Shown here piece after piece: positions 8,162 to 16,862 of a DNA stretch of 64,000 nt; the first letter of the stretch is position 1, and each line of letters opens with the position of its first letter. The translations under genes were made by a program, and so were the position numbers. Below the pieces are notes generated by a model that worked only from the letters and a program-made list of their open reading frames with translations, made no database searches and was not told the DNA's origin. This DNA is from Filimonas effusa (GTDB taxonomy: Bacteria > Bacteroidota > Bacteroidia > Chitinophagales > Chitinophagaceae): positions 1,736,001 through 1,800,000 of the forward strand of contig NZ_SDHZ01000001.1 in NCBI RefSeq assembly GCF_004118675.1. Direction: 5' to 3'.

Positions 8162-9487
8162 ATGTCAACGAGCGTAGAAAAAATTGACTTAAGCCTTCCT
8201 TATAAGGTGAAGGATATTAGCCTGGCAGAGTGGGGCCGTAAAGAGATTAAACTGGCAGAAGCAGAAATGCCTGGTTTGATGTCGTTGCGTGCAGAATACG
8301 GTGCATCACAGCCTTTAAAAGGTGCGCGCGTTGCCGGTTGCTTACACATGACTATTCAGACAGCGGTTCTGATAGAGACACTGATTGCTTTAGGTGCTGA
8401 AGTTCGCTGGAGCTCCTGCAATATCTTCTCTACTCAAGATCATGCTGCGGCAGCAATAGCAGCAGCCGGTATCGGCGTTTTTGCGTGGAAAGGTCAAACA
8501 CAGGAAGAAGCAGACTGGTGTATTGAACAAACACTGTTCTTCGGCAGCACTGAGCGTCCTTTGAATATGATCCTCGATGATGGTGGTGATTTAACCAACA
8601 TTGTTTTCGATAAATATCCTGAGCTGGTACAGCATGTAAAAGGATTAAGCGAAGAAACCACTACGGGTGTTCACCGTTTATACGAGCGTATGGCTAAAGG
8701 TACTTTACCTATTCCTGCGATCAACGTAAACGACTCTGTTACCAAGAGCAAGTTCGACAACAAGTATGGTTGTAAAGAATCATTGGTAGACTCTATCCGT
8801 CGTGCTACAGACGTCATGATGGCTGGTAAAGTAGCTGTTGTTGCGGGTTATGGTGATGTGGGTAAAGGATCTGCCGCTTCATTACAAGGTGCAGGCTGCC
8901 GCGTTATCGTAACCGAGATCGATCCTATCTGTGCTTTACAGGCTGCGATGGACGGTTTTGAAGTTAAGAAAATGGTGGATGCGGTTAAAGAAGGTGACAT
9001 CATCGTTACCACTACCGGTTGCCGTGATATCATCACCGGCCAGCACTTCAAGCTGATGAAAGACAAAGCGATCGTATGTAATATCGGTCACTTCGATATC
9101 GAGATCGATATGGCATGGCTGAATGGCAACTACGGTCATACCAAAGATACCATCAAGCCTCAGGTTGATCTTTACAACATTGACGGTAAAGATGTGATTG
9201 TACTGGCAGAAGGCCGCCTGGTGAACCTGGGTTGCGCTACTGGTCACCCTTCTTTCGTAATGAGTAACTCCTTCACCAACCAAACACTGGCGCAGATCGA
9301 GTTGTGGACTAACCACAAAAATTACGAGAACCAGGTGTATGTATTACCTAAACATCTCGATGAGAAAGTAGCCCGTTTACACCTTGCTAAAATTGGCGTG
9401 GAGCTTGACGAGCTGACTACCGAGCAAGCGGCTTACCTGGGTATTCCCCAGTTTGGTCCGTTCAAAGCTGAACATTACAGGTATTAA
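8162..9487 (+). CDS. ahcY: Adenosylhomocysteinase (S-adenosyl-L-homocysteine hydrolase)
   Basis: 441-residue NAD-dependent enzyme that splits S-adenosylhomocysteine into adenosine and homocysteine, removing the product inhibitor of methyltransferases. Visible family features are [33 protein letters not shown], the NAD-binding stretch [12 protein letters not shown] and the C-terminal KAEHYRY ending that contributes to the cofactor site of the neighbouring subunit. Length and ends are normal. It is monocistronic: it has its own promoter and a terminator after the stop. The upstream divergent Lrp-type regulator might respond to this methyl-cycle branch. Confidence 0.98.
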   Translation: MSTSVEKIDLSLPYKVKDISLAEWGRKEIKLAEAEMPGLMSLRAEYGASQPLKGARVAGCLHMTIQTAVLIETLIALGAEVRWSSCNIFSTQDHAAAAIAAAGIGVFAWKGQTQEEADWCIEQTLFFGSTERPLNMILDDGGDLTNIVFDKYPELVQHVKGLSEETTTGVHRLYERMAKGTLPIPAINVNDSVTKSKFDNKYGCKESLVDSIRRATDVMMAGKVAVVAGYGDVGKGSAASLQGAGCRVIVTEIDPICALQAAMDGFEVKKMVDAVKEGDIIVTTTGCRDIITGQHFKLMKDKAIVCNIGHFDIEIDMAWLNGNYGHTKDTIKPQVDLYNIDGKDVIVLAEGRLVNLGCATGHPSFVMSNSFTNQTLAQIELWTNHKNYENQVYVLPKHLDEKVARLHLAKIGVELDELTTEQAAYLGIPQFGPFKAEHYRY

Positions 9488-9529
9488 TACCGGGAGATGC
9501 TGTTGTTATAGCAGCGTTTTTCTATTATA

Positions 9530-9565
9530 GAAACAGGGGGTGCTTTTAAAGGCACACCCTGTTTT
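9530..9565 (+). terminator. Intrinsic terminator of ahcY
   Basis: Arms AAACAGGGGGTGC and GCACACCCTGTTT (one mismatch) enclose a short TTTTAAAG loop and run into a T-rich stretch. It lies between the convergent ahcY and thiolase genes and may serve both. Confidence 0.8.
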
Positions 9566-9594
9566 GTTATCAGCCAAAGCTTTTATGGTTTTGT

Positions 9595-10779
9595 TTATGG
9601 CAGGCCAACAACCATTGCGCTGGCGCCTCCTCCCCCGTTACAGATGCCTGCGGCACCGTTTTTAGCTCCGTTTTGAATGAGGACGTGGATGAGCGTCACC
9701 AGGATACGGGCGCCACTGCAACCCAGTGGGTGGCCCAGGGATACGGCGCCGCCATGTATGTTCACCTGTGTGGGTTTCAGGCCAAGTTTCTGCGTATTTA
9801 CCAAGCCTACTACGGCGAAGGCTTCGCTTAGTTCGAAATAGTCGATCTGATCGATGGTGAGGCCTGCTTTTTCGAGTGCTTTTGGCACTGCCAATGCGGG
9901 TGCAGTAGTGAACCATTCGGGGGCCTGTTCGGCATCGGCGTAGCCTTTTACGATGGCAATGGGTTTGATGCCCAGGGCGTCTGCTTTTTCCTTACTGATG
10001 AGCACCAGGGCTGCTGCGCCATCGTTCATGGTGCTGGCGTTGGCGGCGGTAACGGTGCCTTCTTTCCGGAAGGCTGGTTTGAGTGAGGGGATCTTGTCGA
10101 ATTTTACGTTGAAGGGTTCTTCGTCGCGGCTGAACAGGATTGGCTCGCCGCTGCGTTGCGGGATGGGAACGGGCACTATTTCGGACTGAAATTTTCCTTC
10201 TTCCCATGCTTTCTGGCTGCGTTTGTAGCTTTCTATAGCGAATGCGTCCTGGTCTTCTCTTGAGAAGCCGCATTCTTTGGCGCATAATTCAGCAGCCATG
10301 CCCATTGCATATTTATTATATACATCGACGAGGCCGTCTTTGGCGAGGCCGTCGATCATGGAGATGTCGCCGTATTTGTTTCCCCATCGTTGGTGTGCGT
10401 TATAGAAGGGAACGTTACTCATGCTTTCCATGCCGCCTGCCACAACGATATCGGCGTCGCCGAGCAGGATAGATTGTACGCCCTGCATTACGGCTTTCAT
10501 GCCGCTGGAGCACACTTTGTTAACGGTGGTACAGATGACGCTATCGGGTAAGCCGGCAAATTTAGCAGCCTGCCGTGCCGGTGCCTGTCCGAGGTTAGCC
10601 TGTAACACGCATCCCATCAATACTTCCTGAACCTGCTCTGGTTTCAGTCCTGCTTTTTCCACCGCTCCTTTGATGGCGGCTGCGCCCAGCTGTGTAGCGG
10701 AGAGATCTTTGAGGCTTCCGCCGAAGCTACCCATGGGGGTTCGAACCGCCGAAACGATGTAAACTGTTCTATTATTCAT
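9595..10779 (-). CDS. Acetyl-CoA C-acyltransferase (thiolase)
   Basis: 394 residues. A thiolase with the nucleophilic cysteine in KVCSSGMK (Cys90), the GHPLGCSGAR motif (His350) and the C-terminal CNGGGGASA motif with the acid/base cysteine (Cys380). These enzymes condense or cleave acetyl-CoA with acyl-CoA; the sequence resembles the biosynthetic acetoacetyl-CoA type, but substrate length is not decidable. The ATG at 10779 begins MNNRTVYIVSAVRTPMG, the conserved thiolase start; an upstream in-frame ATG at 10800 adds seven unconserved residues. No beta-oxidation genes adjoin it. Confidence 0.95.
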   Translation of the reverse strand: MNNRTVYIVSAVRTPMGSFGGSLKDLSATQLGAAAIKGAVEKAGLKPEQVQEVLMGCVLQANLGQAPARQAAKFAGLPDSVICTTVNKVCSSGMKAVMQGVQSILLGDADIVVAGGMESMSNVPFYNAHQRWGNKYGDISMIDGLAKDGLVDVYNKYAMGMAAELCAKECGFSREDQDAFAIESYKRSQKAWEEGKFQSEIVPVPIPQRSGEPILFSRDEEPFNVKFDKIPSLKPAFRKEGTVTAANASTMNDGAAALVLISKEKADALGIKPIAIVKGYADAEQAPEWFTTAPALAVPKALEKAGLTIDQIDYFELSEAFAVVGLVNTQKLGLKPTQVNIHGGAVSLGHPLGCSGARILVTLIHVLIQNGAKNGAAGICNGGGGASAMVVGLP

Positions 10780-10904
10780 ATGACAATGCTGTTTGGCCAA
10801 AGATAACGATTGTTAGCAACAATAAAGAGGAGATAGCGGGTTGCCGGGGGCGGGAGATGCCGAAGGGGGATTGGGAGAAGAGGTTGCGGAGGGTGCCTGT
10901 GAGG

Positions 10905-11003
10905 CAAGTGCGATACAAGTGCGATACAAGTGCGATACAGGTGCGATGTATGTGCGATGCAAGAGTGGTTATGGTATACTTATGGTATAGCTGTGGTATA
11001 GGC
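10905..11003. repeat. 11-bp-period tandem repeat array
   Basis: From 10905 the unit CAAGTGCGATA recurs five times with drift, followed after an 8-base irregular segment by three units of the ATGGTATASYT type (10971-11003). Both blocks keep an 11-bp period and fit a shared RTGSKATA core. It fills the middle of the 312-bp gap between the thiolase and aldolase genes. The rest of the gap (10780-10904) is G-rich sequence in which I see nothing else. Confidence 0.85.
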
Positions 11004-11038
11004 TGCCTTTAGGGGTTACGGCCGGTTTCGCGGGCAAG

Positions 11039-11070
11039 AAAAAGGCCTGGCGTTGTTGCCGGGCCTTTTT
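11039..11070 (-). terminator. Bidirectional terminator after fba
   Basis: AAAAAGGCCTGGC and GCCGGGCCTTTTT pair (one mismatch) around a 6-base loop, with A and T tracts on both sides. It lies 21 bases past the aldolase stop codon. Confidence 0.9.
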
Positions 11071-11091
11071 CAGAGAGAAAAGTGTAGTATT

Positions 11092-12159
11092 CTATTTGTT
11101 TCTTCCGATACAGTTAAGATCGGCGAAAGCTTCTTCGAGACGTTTTACGAATTGTTCTTCGCCTTTTCTCAGCCAAACGCGGGGATCATAGAATTTCTTG
11201 TTTGGTTTATCGGCGCCTTCGGGGTTACCGAGCTGGGCTTGCAGGTAGCCTTCGTTCTTTTTGTAGAAGTTGAGGACACCTTCCCAATAAGCCCATTGCA
11301 TGTCGGTATCGATGTTCATTTTGATAACACCGTAGTCGAGGGTTTCCCTGATCTGTTCTTTAGGGGAGCCGCTACCGCCGTGGAATACGAAGCTTACTGG
11401 TTTTTCGCCTGTTTTCAGGTGTTCCTGAATATACAGCTGGCTGCTTTTCAGGATATCGGGGCGTAATTCTACGTTACCGGGGCTATAAACGCCGTGCACA
11501 TTACCGAAAGACGCTGCGATGGTAAACATGGGGCTTACTTCGTTTAAAGCTTTGTAAGCTTCAGCCACTTCGGAAGGTTGGGTATAGAGTTTGGAGTTTT
11601 CAACACCAGAGTTGTCGACGCCGTCTTCTTCACCGCCTGTTACGCCCAATTCGATTTCGATGCTCATACCGAGGGGAGCCATTCTTTTGAAGAAGGCTAC
11701 AGAGGTTTCGATATTTTCATGCAGGGGTTCTTCGGAGAGGTCGAGCATGTGAGAACTGAACAGGGGGCGGCCGTTTTTGGCTTTAAATTCTTCGCCGGCT
11801 TTGATGAGGCCGTCGATCCAAGGCAGCCATTTCTGGGCGGCGTGGTCGGTGTGCAATACAACGGGGACGCCATAGTATTGTGCAACGTTATGAATATGAA
11901 GCGCGCCGCTTACGGCGCCGGCGATGTTAGCCTGCAGGTTATCGTTGGGCATACCTTTACCCGCGATAAACTGGGCGCCACCGTTACTGAACTGAATGAT
12001 AACGGGAGATCCCACTTTGGCAGCAGTCTCCAATACAGCATTGATGGTATTGGTGCCTATGGTGTTAACGGCAGGCAATGCAAACTTATTTTGTTTGGCA
12101 TCGGCATACAAAGAAGCTAACTCTTCGCCGTATAATACACCGGCATTGTACTTGGCCAT
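11092..12159 (-). CDS. fba: Fructose-bisphosphate aldolase, class II
   Basis: 355-residue zinc-dependent aldolase that interconverts fructose 1,6-bisphosphate with DHAP and glyceraldehyde 3-phosphate in glycolysis and gluconeogenesis. Zinc and catalytic residues sit in VVLHTDHAA (His103, Asp105). Other family signatures are SIEIELGVTGGEEDGVDN, the glycine-rich FGNVHGVYSPGNV and FVFHGGSGSPKEQI (phosphate-binding loop). The length and the insertions fit the class IIA (E. coli FbaA-like) type. It is monocistronic, with a strong terminator downstream and a TATTTTG box at 12215-12221 on the minus strand. Confidence 0.97.
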   Translation of the reverse strand: MAKYNAGVLYGEELASLYADAKQNKFALPAVNTIGTNTINAVLETAAKVGSPVIIQFSNGGAQFIAGKGMPNDNLQANIAGAVSGALHIHNVAQYYGVPVVLHTDHAAQKWLPWIDGLIKAGEEFKAKNGRPLFSSHMLDLSEEPLHENIETSVAFFKRMAPLGMSIEIELGVTGGEEDGVDNSGVENSKLYTQPSEVAEAYKALNEVSPMFTIAASFGNVHGVYSPGNVELRPDILKSSQLYIQEHLKTGEKPVSFVFHGGSGSPKEQIRETLDYGVIKMNIDTDMQWAYWEGVLNFYKKNEGYLQAQLGNPEGADKPNKKFYDPRVWLRKGEEQFVKRLEEAFADLNCIGRNK

Positions 12160-12289
12160 CTTGAAAGTTTTTAGGTTTTAGAATAATTAGGTTTAGTTAT
12201 TATACTAGGCGATGCAAAATAAACGTATAAATCACGAAGATTCAAAGGAAATTAGTGGCCATCTGTGAGCCGTGATAGCTCAAACTGCT

Positions 12290-12297
12290 TATTTTTG
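12290..12297 (+). promoter_or_regulatory. -7 promoter box of accD (TATTTTTG)
   Basis: Exact TAnnTTTG match 26 bases before the accD ATG. Confidence 0.6.
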
Positions 12298-12323
12298 CTA
12301 TCCTCAAATTCCTAACGGATATT

Positions 12324-13241
12324 ATGAACAAAGAAGAAGATTTCGATTCGAACCTAGCGGGCGAAGAAGGAAGCCAGCAATCAGCTGAAGCCAAAGAGCG
12401 TTGGTTTCGCCGCCTTCGTAAGGGCATAACCACTTCTACTGCCGATAAAAAGGAGACGCCAGAAGGTTTGTGGAGTAAATGTCCTGAGTGCAATTATATA
12501 TGCACTACCACTGAGCTTGCCGAAAGTATGTATGTATGTCCGAAGTGTAACTACCATCATCGTATTGGCAGTGAAGACTATTTCAATATCATATTCGACG
12601 ATAAAACATATACGGTTCATTTCGATAATATCATCAGTAAAGATTTTTTGGGTTTTACGGATCTGAAGCCTTACCAGAAGCGGCTTGACGAGATACATTC
12701 CAAGACTGATCTGAAGGACAGTATGCGTGTGGCTCATGGCAACGTACTTGGCAGCGGCCTGGTGGTTGCGGCTATGGATTTTGAGTTCATTGGCGGTTCG
12801 CTGGGAAGTGTTATGGGTGAGAAGTTTGCCCGTGCGGTAGACCTGTGTATAGAGCTTCATTTGCCTTTCCTGGTAATATCGAAGAGCGGGGGCGCCCGTA
12901 TGATGGAAAGCGCTTTCAGTTTGATGCAGTTAGCGAAGACTTCGGGAAAATTATCGCAGCTGAGCGATGCCGGTCTGCCATTTATTTCGATGCTTACCGA
13001 TCCTACGTTTGGTGGTATTTCGGCGAGTTTTGGGATGCTGGGGGATCTTAATATAGCTGAACCTGGTGCGTTAATTGGTTTTGCGGGTCCGCGTGTTATC
13101 AAGGAAACGATCAAAAAAGACCTGCCGGAAGGTTTCCAGCGCAGTGAGTTCCTTCTTGATCATGGTTTCCTGGATTTCATTGTTGACAGAAAGACTTTGA
13201 AGGAGAAACTTGCGCAGGTAATTACGTTATTCAACGGTTAG
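12324..13241 (+). CDS. accD: Acetyl-CoA carboxylase carboxyltransferase subunit beta
   Basis: 305 residues. Beta subunit of the carboxyltransferase that moves CO2 from biotin-BCCP to acetyl-CoA, the first step of fatty acid synthesis. A four-cysteine zinc ribbon is visible (Cys53, Cys56, Cys72, Cys75), followed by the crotonase-like carboxyltransferase domain with SKSGGARMMES, TDPTFGGISASF and the oxyanion-type GFAGPRVI loop. The 30-residue acidic N-terminus before the ribbon is longer than in E. coli. accA is not adjacent. It is followed by a strong terminator. Confidence 0.97.
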   Translation: MNKEEDFDSNLAGEEGSQQSAEAKERWFRRLRKGITTSTADKKETPEGLWSKCPECNYICTTTELAESMYVCPKCNYHHRIGSEDYFNIIFDDKTYTVHFDNIISKDFLGFTDLKPYQKRLDEIHSKTDLKDSMRVAHGNVLGSGLVVAAMDFEFIGGSLGSVMGEKFARAVDLCIELHLPFLVISKSGGARMMESAFSLMQLAKTSGKLSQLSDAGLPFISMLTDPTFGGISASFGMLGDLNIAEPGALIGFAGPRVIKETIKKDLPEGFQRSEFLLDHGFLDFIVDRKTLKEKLAQVITLFNG

Positions 13242-13316
13242 AACAGACGCCAGCCAGCGGGTTTGTAGTTTTGGGAGACCAGTTGTTACAGCTCCTGCGT
13301 TTCGTAATAACCTTAC

Positions 13317-13365
13317 AGTCAAAAGCGAAAAAGAGGCCTACTACTACCCTTTTTCGCTTTTGACT
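13317..13365 (+). terminator. Strong intrinsic terminator of accD
   Basis: Perfect 17-bp arms (13317-13333 and 13349-13365) with a 15-base loop, followed by TTTTTATTTTTG. The T-tract runs directly into a -7 promoter box at 13369. The remaining gap up to smpB holds A-rich sequence and a second box. Confidence 0.93.
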
Positions 13366-13368
13366 TTT

Positions 13369-13376
13369 TATTTTTG
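13369..13376 (+). promoter_or_regulatory. -7 promoter box fused to the accD terminator (TATTTTTG)
   Basis: Exact TAnnTTTG match starting 3 bases after the terminator stem. It could drive an early start of the smpB transcript. Confidence 0.4.
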
Positions 13377-13457
13377 CAGACTGTACCTGCTAAGCGGGTT
13401 ATGTATACTTTAACATTTTAAAAGCCAAAAAGCAAAAGCAAAAAAAGAAAGAGCGTT

Positions 13458-13465
13458 TATTTTTG
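13458..13465 (+). promoter_or_regulatory. -7 promoter box of smpB (TATTTTTG)
   Basis: Exact TAnnTTTG match about 93 bases before the chosen smpB ATG. It lies at the upstream edge of an alternative in-frame start at 13463, making that start unlikely. Confidence 0.55.
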
Positions 13466-13558
13466 ATTTTTACTCCCTTATTATCAGGGGTTCCAGCAGG
13501 CTTGTTTTGGCAGGCTCACCCGGAATTTGGCATCAGACCTTTGAATTGCACAATTGAT

Positions 13559-13999
13559 ATGGCAAAAGAGATGAACAACAGGCAGGCCTATTTCAATTAC
13601 TACATAGAAGATAAATATGTAGCGGGAATAGTGTTGCTGGGAACGGAAGTAAAATCGATACGTGATGGCAAGGTAAGCTTCAATGATGCTTTCTGCCTGT
13701 TTGATGACGGAGAGCTTTGGGTAAGAGGTTTATATATTGCTGAATATGCGCGTGGCACTTCGAACAATCATATAGCAGTTCATGACCGTAAGTTATTGCT
13801 GACAAAGCGGGAGCTGAAGAAAATGGGGGTTAAAATGAAGGAGAAGGGGTTTACCATAGTGCCGTTGCGTGTTTTTTTAAACGAGAAGAACCTGGTAAAG
13901 GTGGAGATTGGCCTGGGAAGAGGTAAAAAGCTGCATGACAAGCGTGATACGATAAAGCAGCGCGATGCCGACCGTGATCTGAAGCGCTATATCGGTTAG
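13559..13999 (+). CDS. smpB: SsrA-binding protein SmpB
   Basis: 146 residues. Binds tmRNA and delivers it to stalled ribosomes in trans-translation. Family features are the core GTEVKSIRDGKVSFNDAFC, the HDRKLLL and K-M-G segments, and the lysine/arginine-rich C-terminal tail ending DRDLKRYIG that enters the mRNA channel. The ATG at 13559 gives the usual length; an in-frame ATG at 13463 would add 32 residues that look like untranslated leader and overlaps a -7 box. No tmRNA gene was recognised in the window. Confidence 0.95.
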   Translation: MAKEMNNRQAYFNYYIEDKYVAGIVLLGTEVKSIRDGKVSFNDAFCLFDDGELWVRGLYIAEYARGTSNNHIAVHDRKLLLTKRELKKMGVKMKEKGFTIVPLRVFLNEKNLVKVEIGLGRGKKLHDKRDTIKQRDADRDLKRYIG

Positions 14000-14050
14000 A
14001 AGACAATTAGCACGATTCTTGAATAACTCTGCAAAATCCCGCCACCATAA

Positions 14051-14965
14051 ATGAAACGTCATTATTTTCTGTTGTTGTTGTGTGTACTTATGAGTGTTGC
14101 CACTACCTTACAAGCCCAGACGGTGAAAGGGAAATGGTATGGCGTAGGTAATGTTAATATAGATGGCAGTGCCAATAACTATCTCTGTGAGCTGATCCTG
14201 GAGCAGAAGGGCAGTGTAGTTACGGGGGAGTTCAATTATTTCTTTCGCAATGGTTATTTCAGCAATAAGATAAAGGGTACTTACAATGCGACCAAGCGGC
14301 AGTTAAAGATCAATTTTATGCCGATGATCTTTTATAAGACGGTAGATGCGGCTATGGGGGTAGATTGTATGATGGAAGGAACCTTTACTTTAAAGGCATC
14401 GAAAATAGAGACCACGCTTTCGGGGCGTTTTACCAGTGATGACCTGCATACTTACAGCTGTGCTCCTATCAATGTAAAGTTCACAAAATTGCTGAAGGAA
14501 GTGCCTTTCCAGCAGCTTGTTGAAACAGAGATAGAGAAGCAGGCGAAGGATACCCTTGTTCGTCCTGCCGAGTCGCCTATACAGAAACTGCAGCGGGAAG
14601 CTTCTATCCAGCTGAATATGCGTACCAAAGAGATCGTGAAGGAGCTAGAGGTATCGGAGGATTCTGTAAGGATAGATCTATATGATAACGGAGAGTTTGA
14701 TTATGATACCGTTTCCGTGTTCTATAATGGCAAGCTGGTTCAGCATAAGCAATTGCTGGAGACGCGCAAGCCTATTACCTTCAAAGTAGCGGTAGATTCT
14801 ATTGCAGCCAATAACGACCTGGTGATGTTTGCAGAGAATCTTGGCACCATACCTCCGAATTCGGCGTTGATGATCATTACGGATAAGGATCATCGTTACG
14901 AGATAAACCTGACCAGTACTTACCAGAAGAATGCGGCTGTGCGGTTACGAAGGAAAAAGGAGTGA
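14051..14965 (+). CDS. Secreted protein of unknown function
   Basis: 304 residues. A typical signal peptide (MKRHYF, then LLLLCVLMSVATTLQAQ) ends at about residue 22. Residues 23-155 are rich in beta strands and begin VKGKWYGVGNVNID, resembling lipocalin-like barrels that open with a GxW motif. The C-terminal part (about 200-300) repeats short beta segments around DNGEFDYDTVSVFYNG and looks like a carbohydrate-binding or Ig-like fold of secreted Bacteroidota proteins. No catalytic motif is seen. It lies between smpB and a convergent cytochrome gene. I do not recognise the family. Confidence 0.8.
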   Translation: MKRHYFLLLLCVLMSVATTLQAQTVKGKWYGVGNVNIDGSANNYLCELILEQKGSVVTGEFNYFFRNGYFSNKIKGTYNATKRQLKINFMPMIFYKTVDAAMGVDCMMEGTFTLKASKIETTLSGRFTSDDLHTYSCAPINVKFTKLLKEVPFQQLVETEIEKQAKDTLVRPAESPIQKLQREASIQLNMRTKEIVKELEVSEDSVRIDLYDNGEFDYDTVSVFYNGKLVQHKQLLETRKPITFKVAVDSIAANNDLVMFAENLGTIPPNSALMIITDKDHRYEINLTSTYQKNAAVRLRRKKE

Positions 14966-14974
14966 GCCGATGGC

Positions 14975-15376
14975 CTACTCCTCCGGTAATTCGTGACCGC
15001 GGTGGCAGGTGGCGCATGAAACTGCCTGGATCACCTTTGTAGTATCGGTGGCCGGGGTGAAATAGCGGCGATTGATGTCGTTTGTCATACGGATCATTTC
15101 GCGGGTCGTTTCTTTTTCGGGTTTGGCGTCGCTGGCGAAATCGGGACGATTAGGGTCCATTTCGCTCTGGGCATGGCAGAAGTTACATTTTACGCCCAGG
15201 GCCGTATTATAGCCACGCATGATCTGCTGGAGGCTATCGCGGCTGATATCCTGGGGCAATACTTTCAGATTACGTTTACGGGGTTGCTGATAGGGTTTGT
15301 AGGCGGTTACGCTGATAAATACGGCAGCGTTCAGCAACAGCAGTACGACTGTTTTCTTAGAGTGGGGTTTCGACAT
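14975..15376 (-). CDS. Two-CxxCH c-type cytochrome
   Basis: 133 residues. The N-terminal hydrophobic helix (about 8-24) is an uncleaved anchor or signal peptide. Two CxxCH heme-attachment sites are present at 64-68 (CNFCH) and 121-125 (CATCH). The sequence LPQDISRDSLQQIMRGYNTALGVKC is typical of the small cytochromes related to the photosynthetic reaction centre cytochrome family that are common in Bacteroidota. It probably acts as a periplasmic electron carrier; the partner is unknown. It is convergent with the secreted protein, with stops 9 bases apart. Confidence 0.88.
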   Translation of the reverse strand: MSKPHSKKTVVLLLLNAAVFISVTAYKPYQQPRKRNLKVLPQDISRDSLQQIMRGYNTALGVKCNFCHAQSEMDPNRPDFASDAKPEKETTREMIRMTNDINRRYFTPATDTTKVIQAVSCATCHRGHELPEE

Positions 15377-15447
15377 ATCATCAATTATTAAGGGAAGATA
15401 GGAAAAAGATAGTAGCTGGCGGGTGAATAACAGGCAGTTACAGAAAG

Positions 15448-15488
15448 AAAAAGGGATAGGACCTGTTATGGAGGTTCTATCCCTTTTT
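15448..15488 (-). terminator. Bidirectional terminator after the YtxH gene
   Basis: AAAAAGGGATAGGACCT pairs with AGGTTCTATCCCTTTTT (one G-U type mismatch) around a 7-base loop, with A and T tracts on both sides. It lies between the YtxH gene stop and the cytochrome gene start on the same strand. Confidence 0.88.
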
Positions 15489-15545
15489 TATTTCGCAGCG
15501 AGAGCGATGTGTTTATATAATGCTCTGCTGTGCTATTTTATTATG

Positions 15546-15854
15546 TTATGAAACAGACGCAGCTTCTTCTTTAAGGTGATTATAGCTGTTTTTGCTGGAT
15601 TCTATCAGTTTGAGAATACGTGCACGAACATCATCTTTTAAGCCGTCGACTTCACCTTCGAAGATGGATTGTAATTCGTCGAGTTCCTGACCTGCGTGGC
15701 CTCGGAGCCGGCGAAGTTTTCTTTTCCAGGTATCAGCTGTGTCAGAGATCTTCTGACGCGTTTCTTTACCGGAAGCTGGCGCTACCAGCAAGCCTATAGC
15801 TACACCGGCTACGAGGCCGGATAACGTACCTACTAAAATTTTTTGTACACTCAT
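15546..15854 (-). CDS. YtxH domain-containing small protein
   Basis: 102 residues. A glycine-rich hydrophobic segment (about 5-27, with GLVAGVAIGLLVAPASG) is followed directly by KETRQKI, the YtxH signature, and then a long charged helix. YtxH proteins are small envelope-associated, stress-linked proteins of unknown mechanism. It has its own terminator downstream and is preceded by lipA on the same strand 39 bases away. Confidence 0.88.
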   Translation of the reverse strand: MSVQKILVGTLSGLVAGVAIGLLVAPASGKETRQKISDTADTWKRKLRRLRGHAGQELDELQSIFEGEVDGLKDDVRARILKLIESSKNSYNHLKEEAASVS

Positions 15855-15893
15855 AGGAATGTTTTTTGGGTAATGAATAGTGTTTCTATTCTA

Positions 15894-16847
15894 TTATCCA
15901 AGAACCTTGCCAGCCTCTTCGCGTTCGGCGAGCCATTTACGGCGGCCATAGCCTTGCAGGACATGGCGTTCGCTATGATAGGAAGAACGGACGAGGGGAC
16001 CGCTTTCAACATAGTCGAAACCAAGCTCGTAGGCGATTTCGCGGAGTTCTGCGAACTCGTTGGGGTGTACAAAACGGTGAACGGGAAGATGTTTTTGTGT
16101 GGGTTGCAGGTACTGTCCCAGGGTAAGAACGTCTACATTTACTGCGGCGAGGTCTTCGAGCGCCTGGATCACTTCTTCTTTGGTTTCGCCAAGTCCGAGC
16201 ATGATACCTGTTTTAGTACGGCGGCCGCCCTGTTTGAGGTATTTGAGCACTTCGAGGCTGCGCCTGTATTTGGCCTGGATGCGCACCTGACGGCTCAGGC
16301 GTTCCACGGTTTCCATGTTATGGCTTACTACTTCGGGAGCGGCGTCGATCACGCGCTGAATATTCTCTTCCTGGCCTTTGAAGTCGGGGATGAGCGTTTC
16401 GAGTGTAGTACCCGGATTTAATGCTTTTACGGCTTTAATGGTATTGTACCAGATGATGGAGCCACCATCTTTCAGTTCGTCCCTGTCGACGCTTGTAAGC
16501 ACGGCATGTTTGACTTTCATGAGGTGGATGGCTTCGGCGACCCGCTGCGGTTCGTCCCAGTCGACGGGATCGGGTCTACCTGTGGCTACGGCGCAGAAGC
16601 CGCAGCTACGGGTACAGGTATTACCCAGGATCATAAACGTGGCGGTACCTTCTCCCCAGCACTCTCCCATATTCGGACAATTACCGCTTTCACAGATGGT
16701 GTGAAGCTTGTGATTGTCAACCAGATTACGAACGTTCTTATAGCTATCCCCTATTGGAAGTTTTACGCGCAACCAACTGGGTTTTTTAAGTTTAGCCTCC
16801 GGTTCTGCAACTGTTTCTGTCTTTGTAACGATCGGTAATTCACGCAT
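15894..16847 (-). CDS. lipA: Lipoyl synthase
   Basis: 317-residue radical SAM enzyme that inserts two sulphurs into protein-bound octanoate to make lipoate. The auxiliary cluster cysteines are Cys52, Cys57 and Cys63 ([12 protein letters not shown]); the radical SAM cluster is CTRSCGFC (Cys78, Cys82, Cys85). The C-terminal RSSYHSERH matches the conserved Arg-Ser-Ser-Tyr motif whose serine ligates the auxiliary cluster. An exact TAATTTTG box sits five bases before the ATG, so the message may be leaderless. No lipB is adjacent. Confidence 0.98.
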   Translation of the reverse strand: MRELPIVTKTETVAEPEAKLKKPSWLRVKLPIGDSYKNVRNLVDNHKLHTICESGNCPNMGECWGEGTATFMILGNTCTRSCGFCAVATGRPDPVDWDEPQRVAEAIHLMKVKHAVLTSVDRDELKDGGSIIWYNTIKAVKALNPGTTLETLIPDFKGQEENIQRVIDAAPEVVSHNMETVERLSRQVRIQAKYRRSLEVLKYLKQGGRRTKTGIMLGLGETKEEVIQALEDLAAVNVDVLTLGQYLQPTQKHLPVHRFVHPNEFAELREIAYELGFDYVESGPLVRSSYHSERHVLQGYGRRKWLAEREEAGKVLG

Positions 16848-16852
16848 AGATG

Positions 16853-16860
16853 CAAAATTA
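16853..16860 (-). promoter_or_regulatory. -7 promoter box of lipA (TAATTTTG)
   Basis: Exact TAnnTTTG on the minus strand, in the 15-bp gap between the upstream gene's stop and the lipA ATG. Only five bases separate it from the ATG. Confidence 0.6.
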
Positions 16861-16862
16861 GG

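Noticed and set aside
10905-11003. CRISPR-like array
   Set aside because: Units are 11 bp, contiguous and degenerate, with no unique spacers and no cas genes nearby.
13381-13558. tmRNA gene next to smpB
   Set aside because: No tRNA-Ala-like acceptor, no tag-like reading frame and no CCA end were found in this gap.
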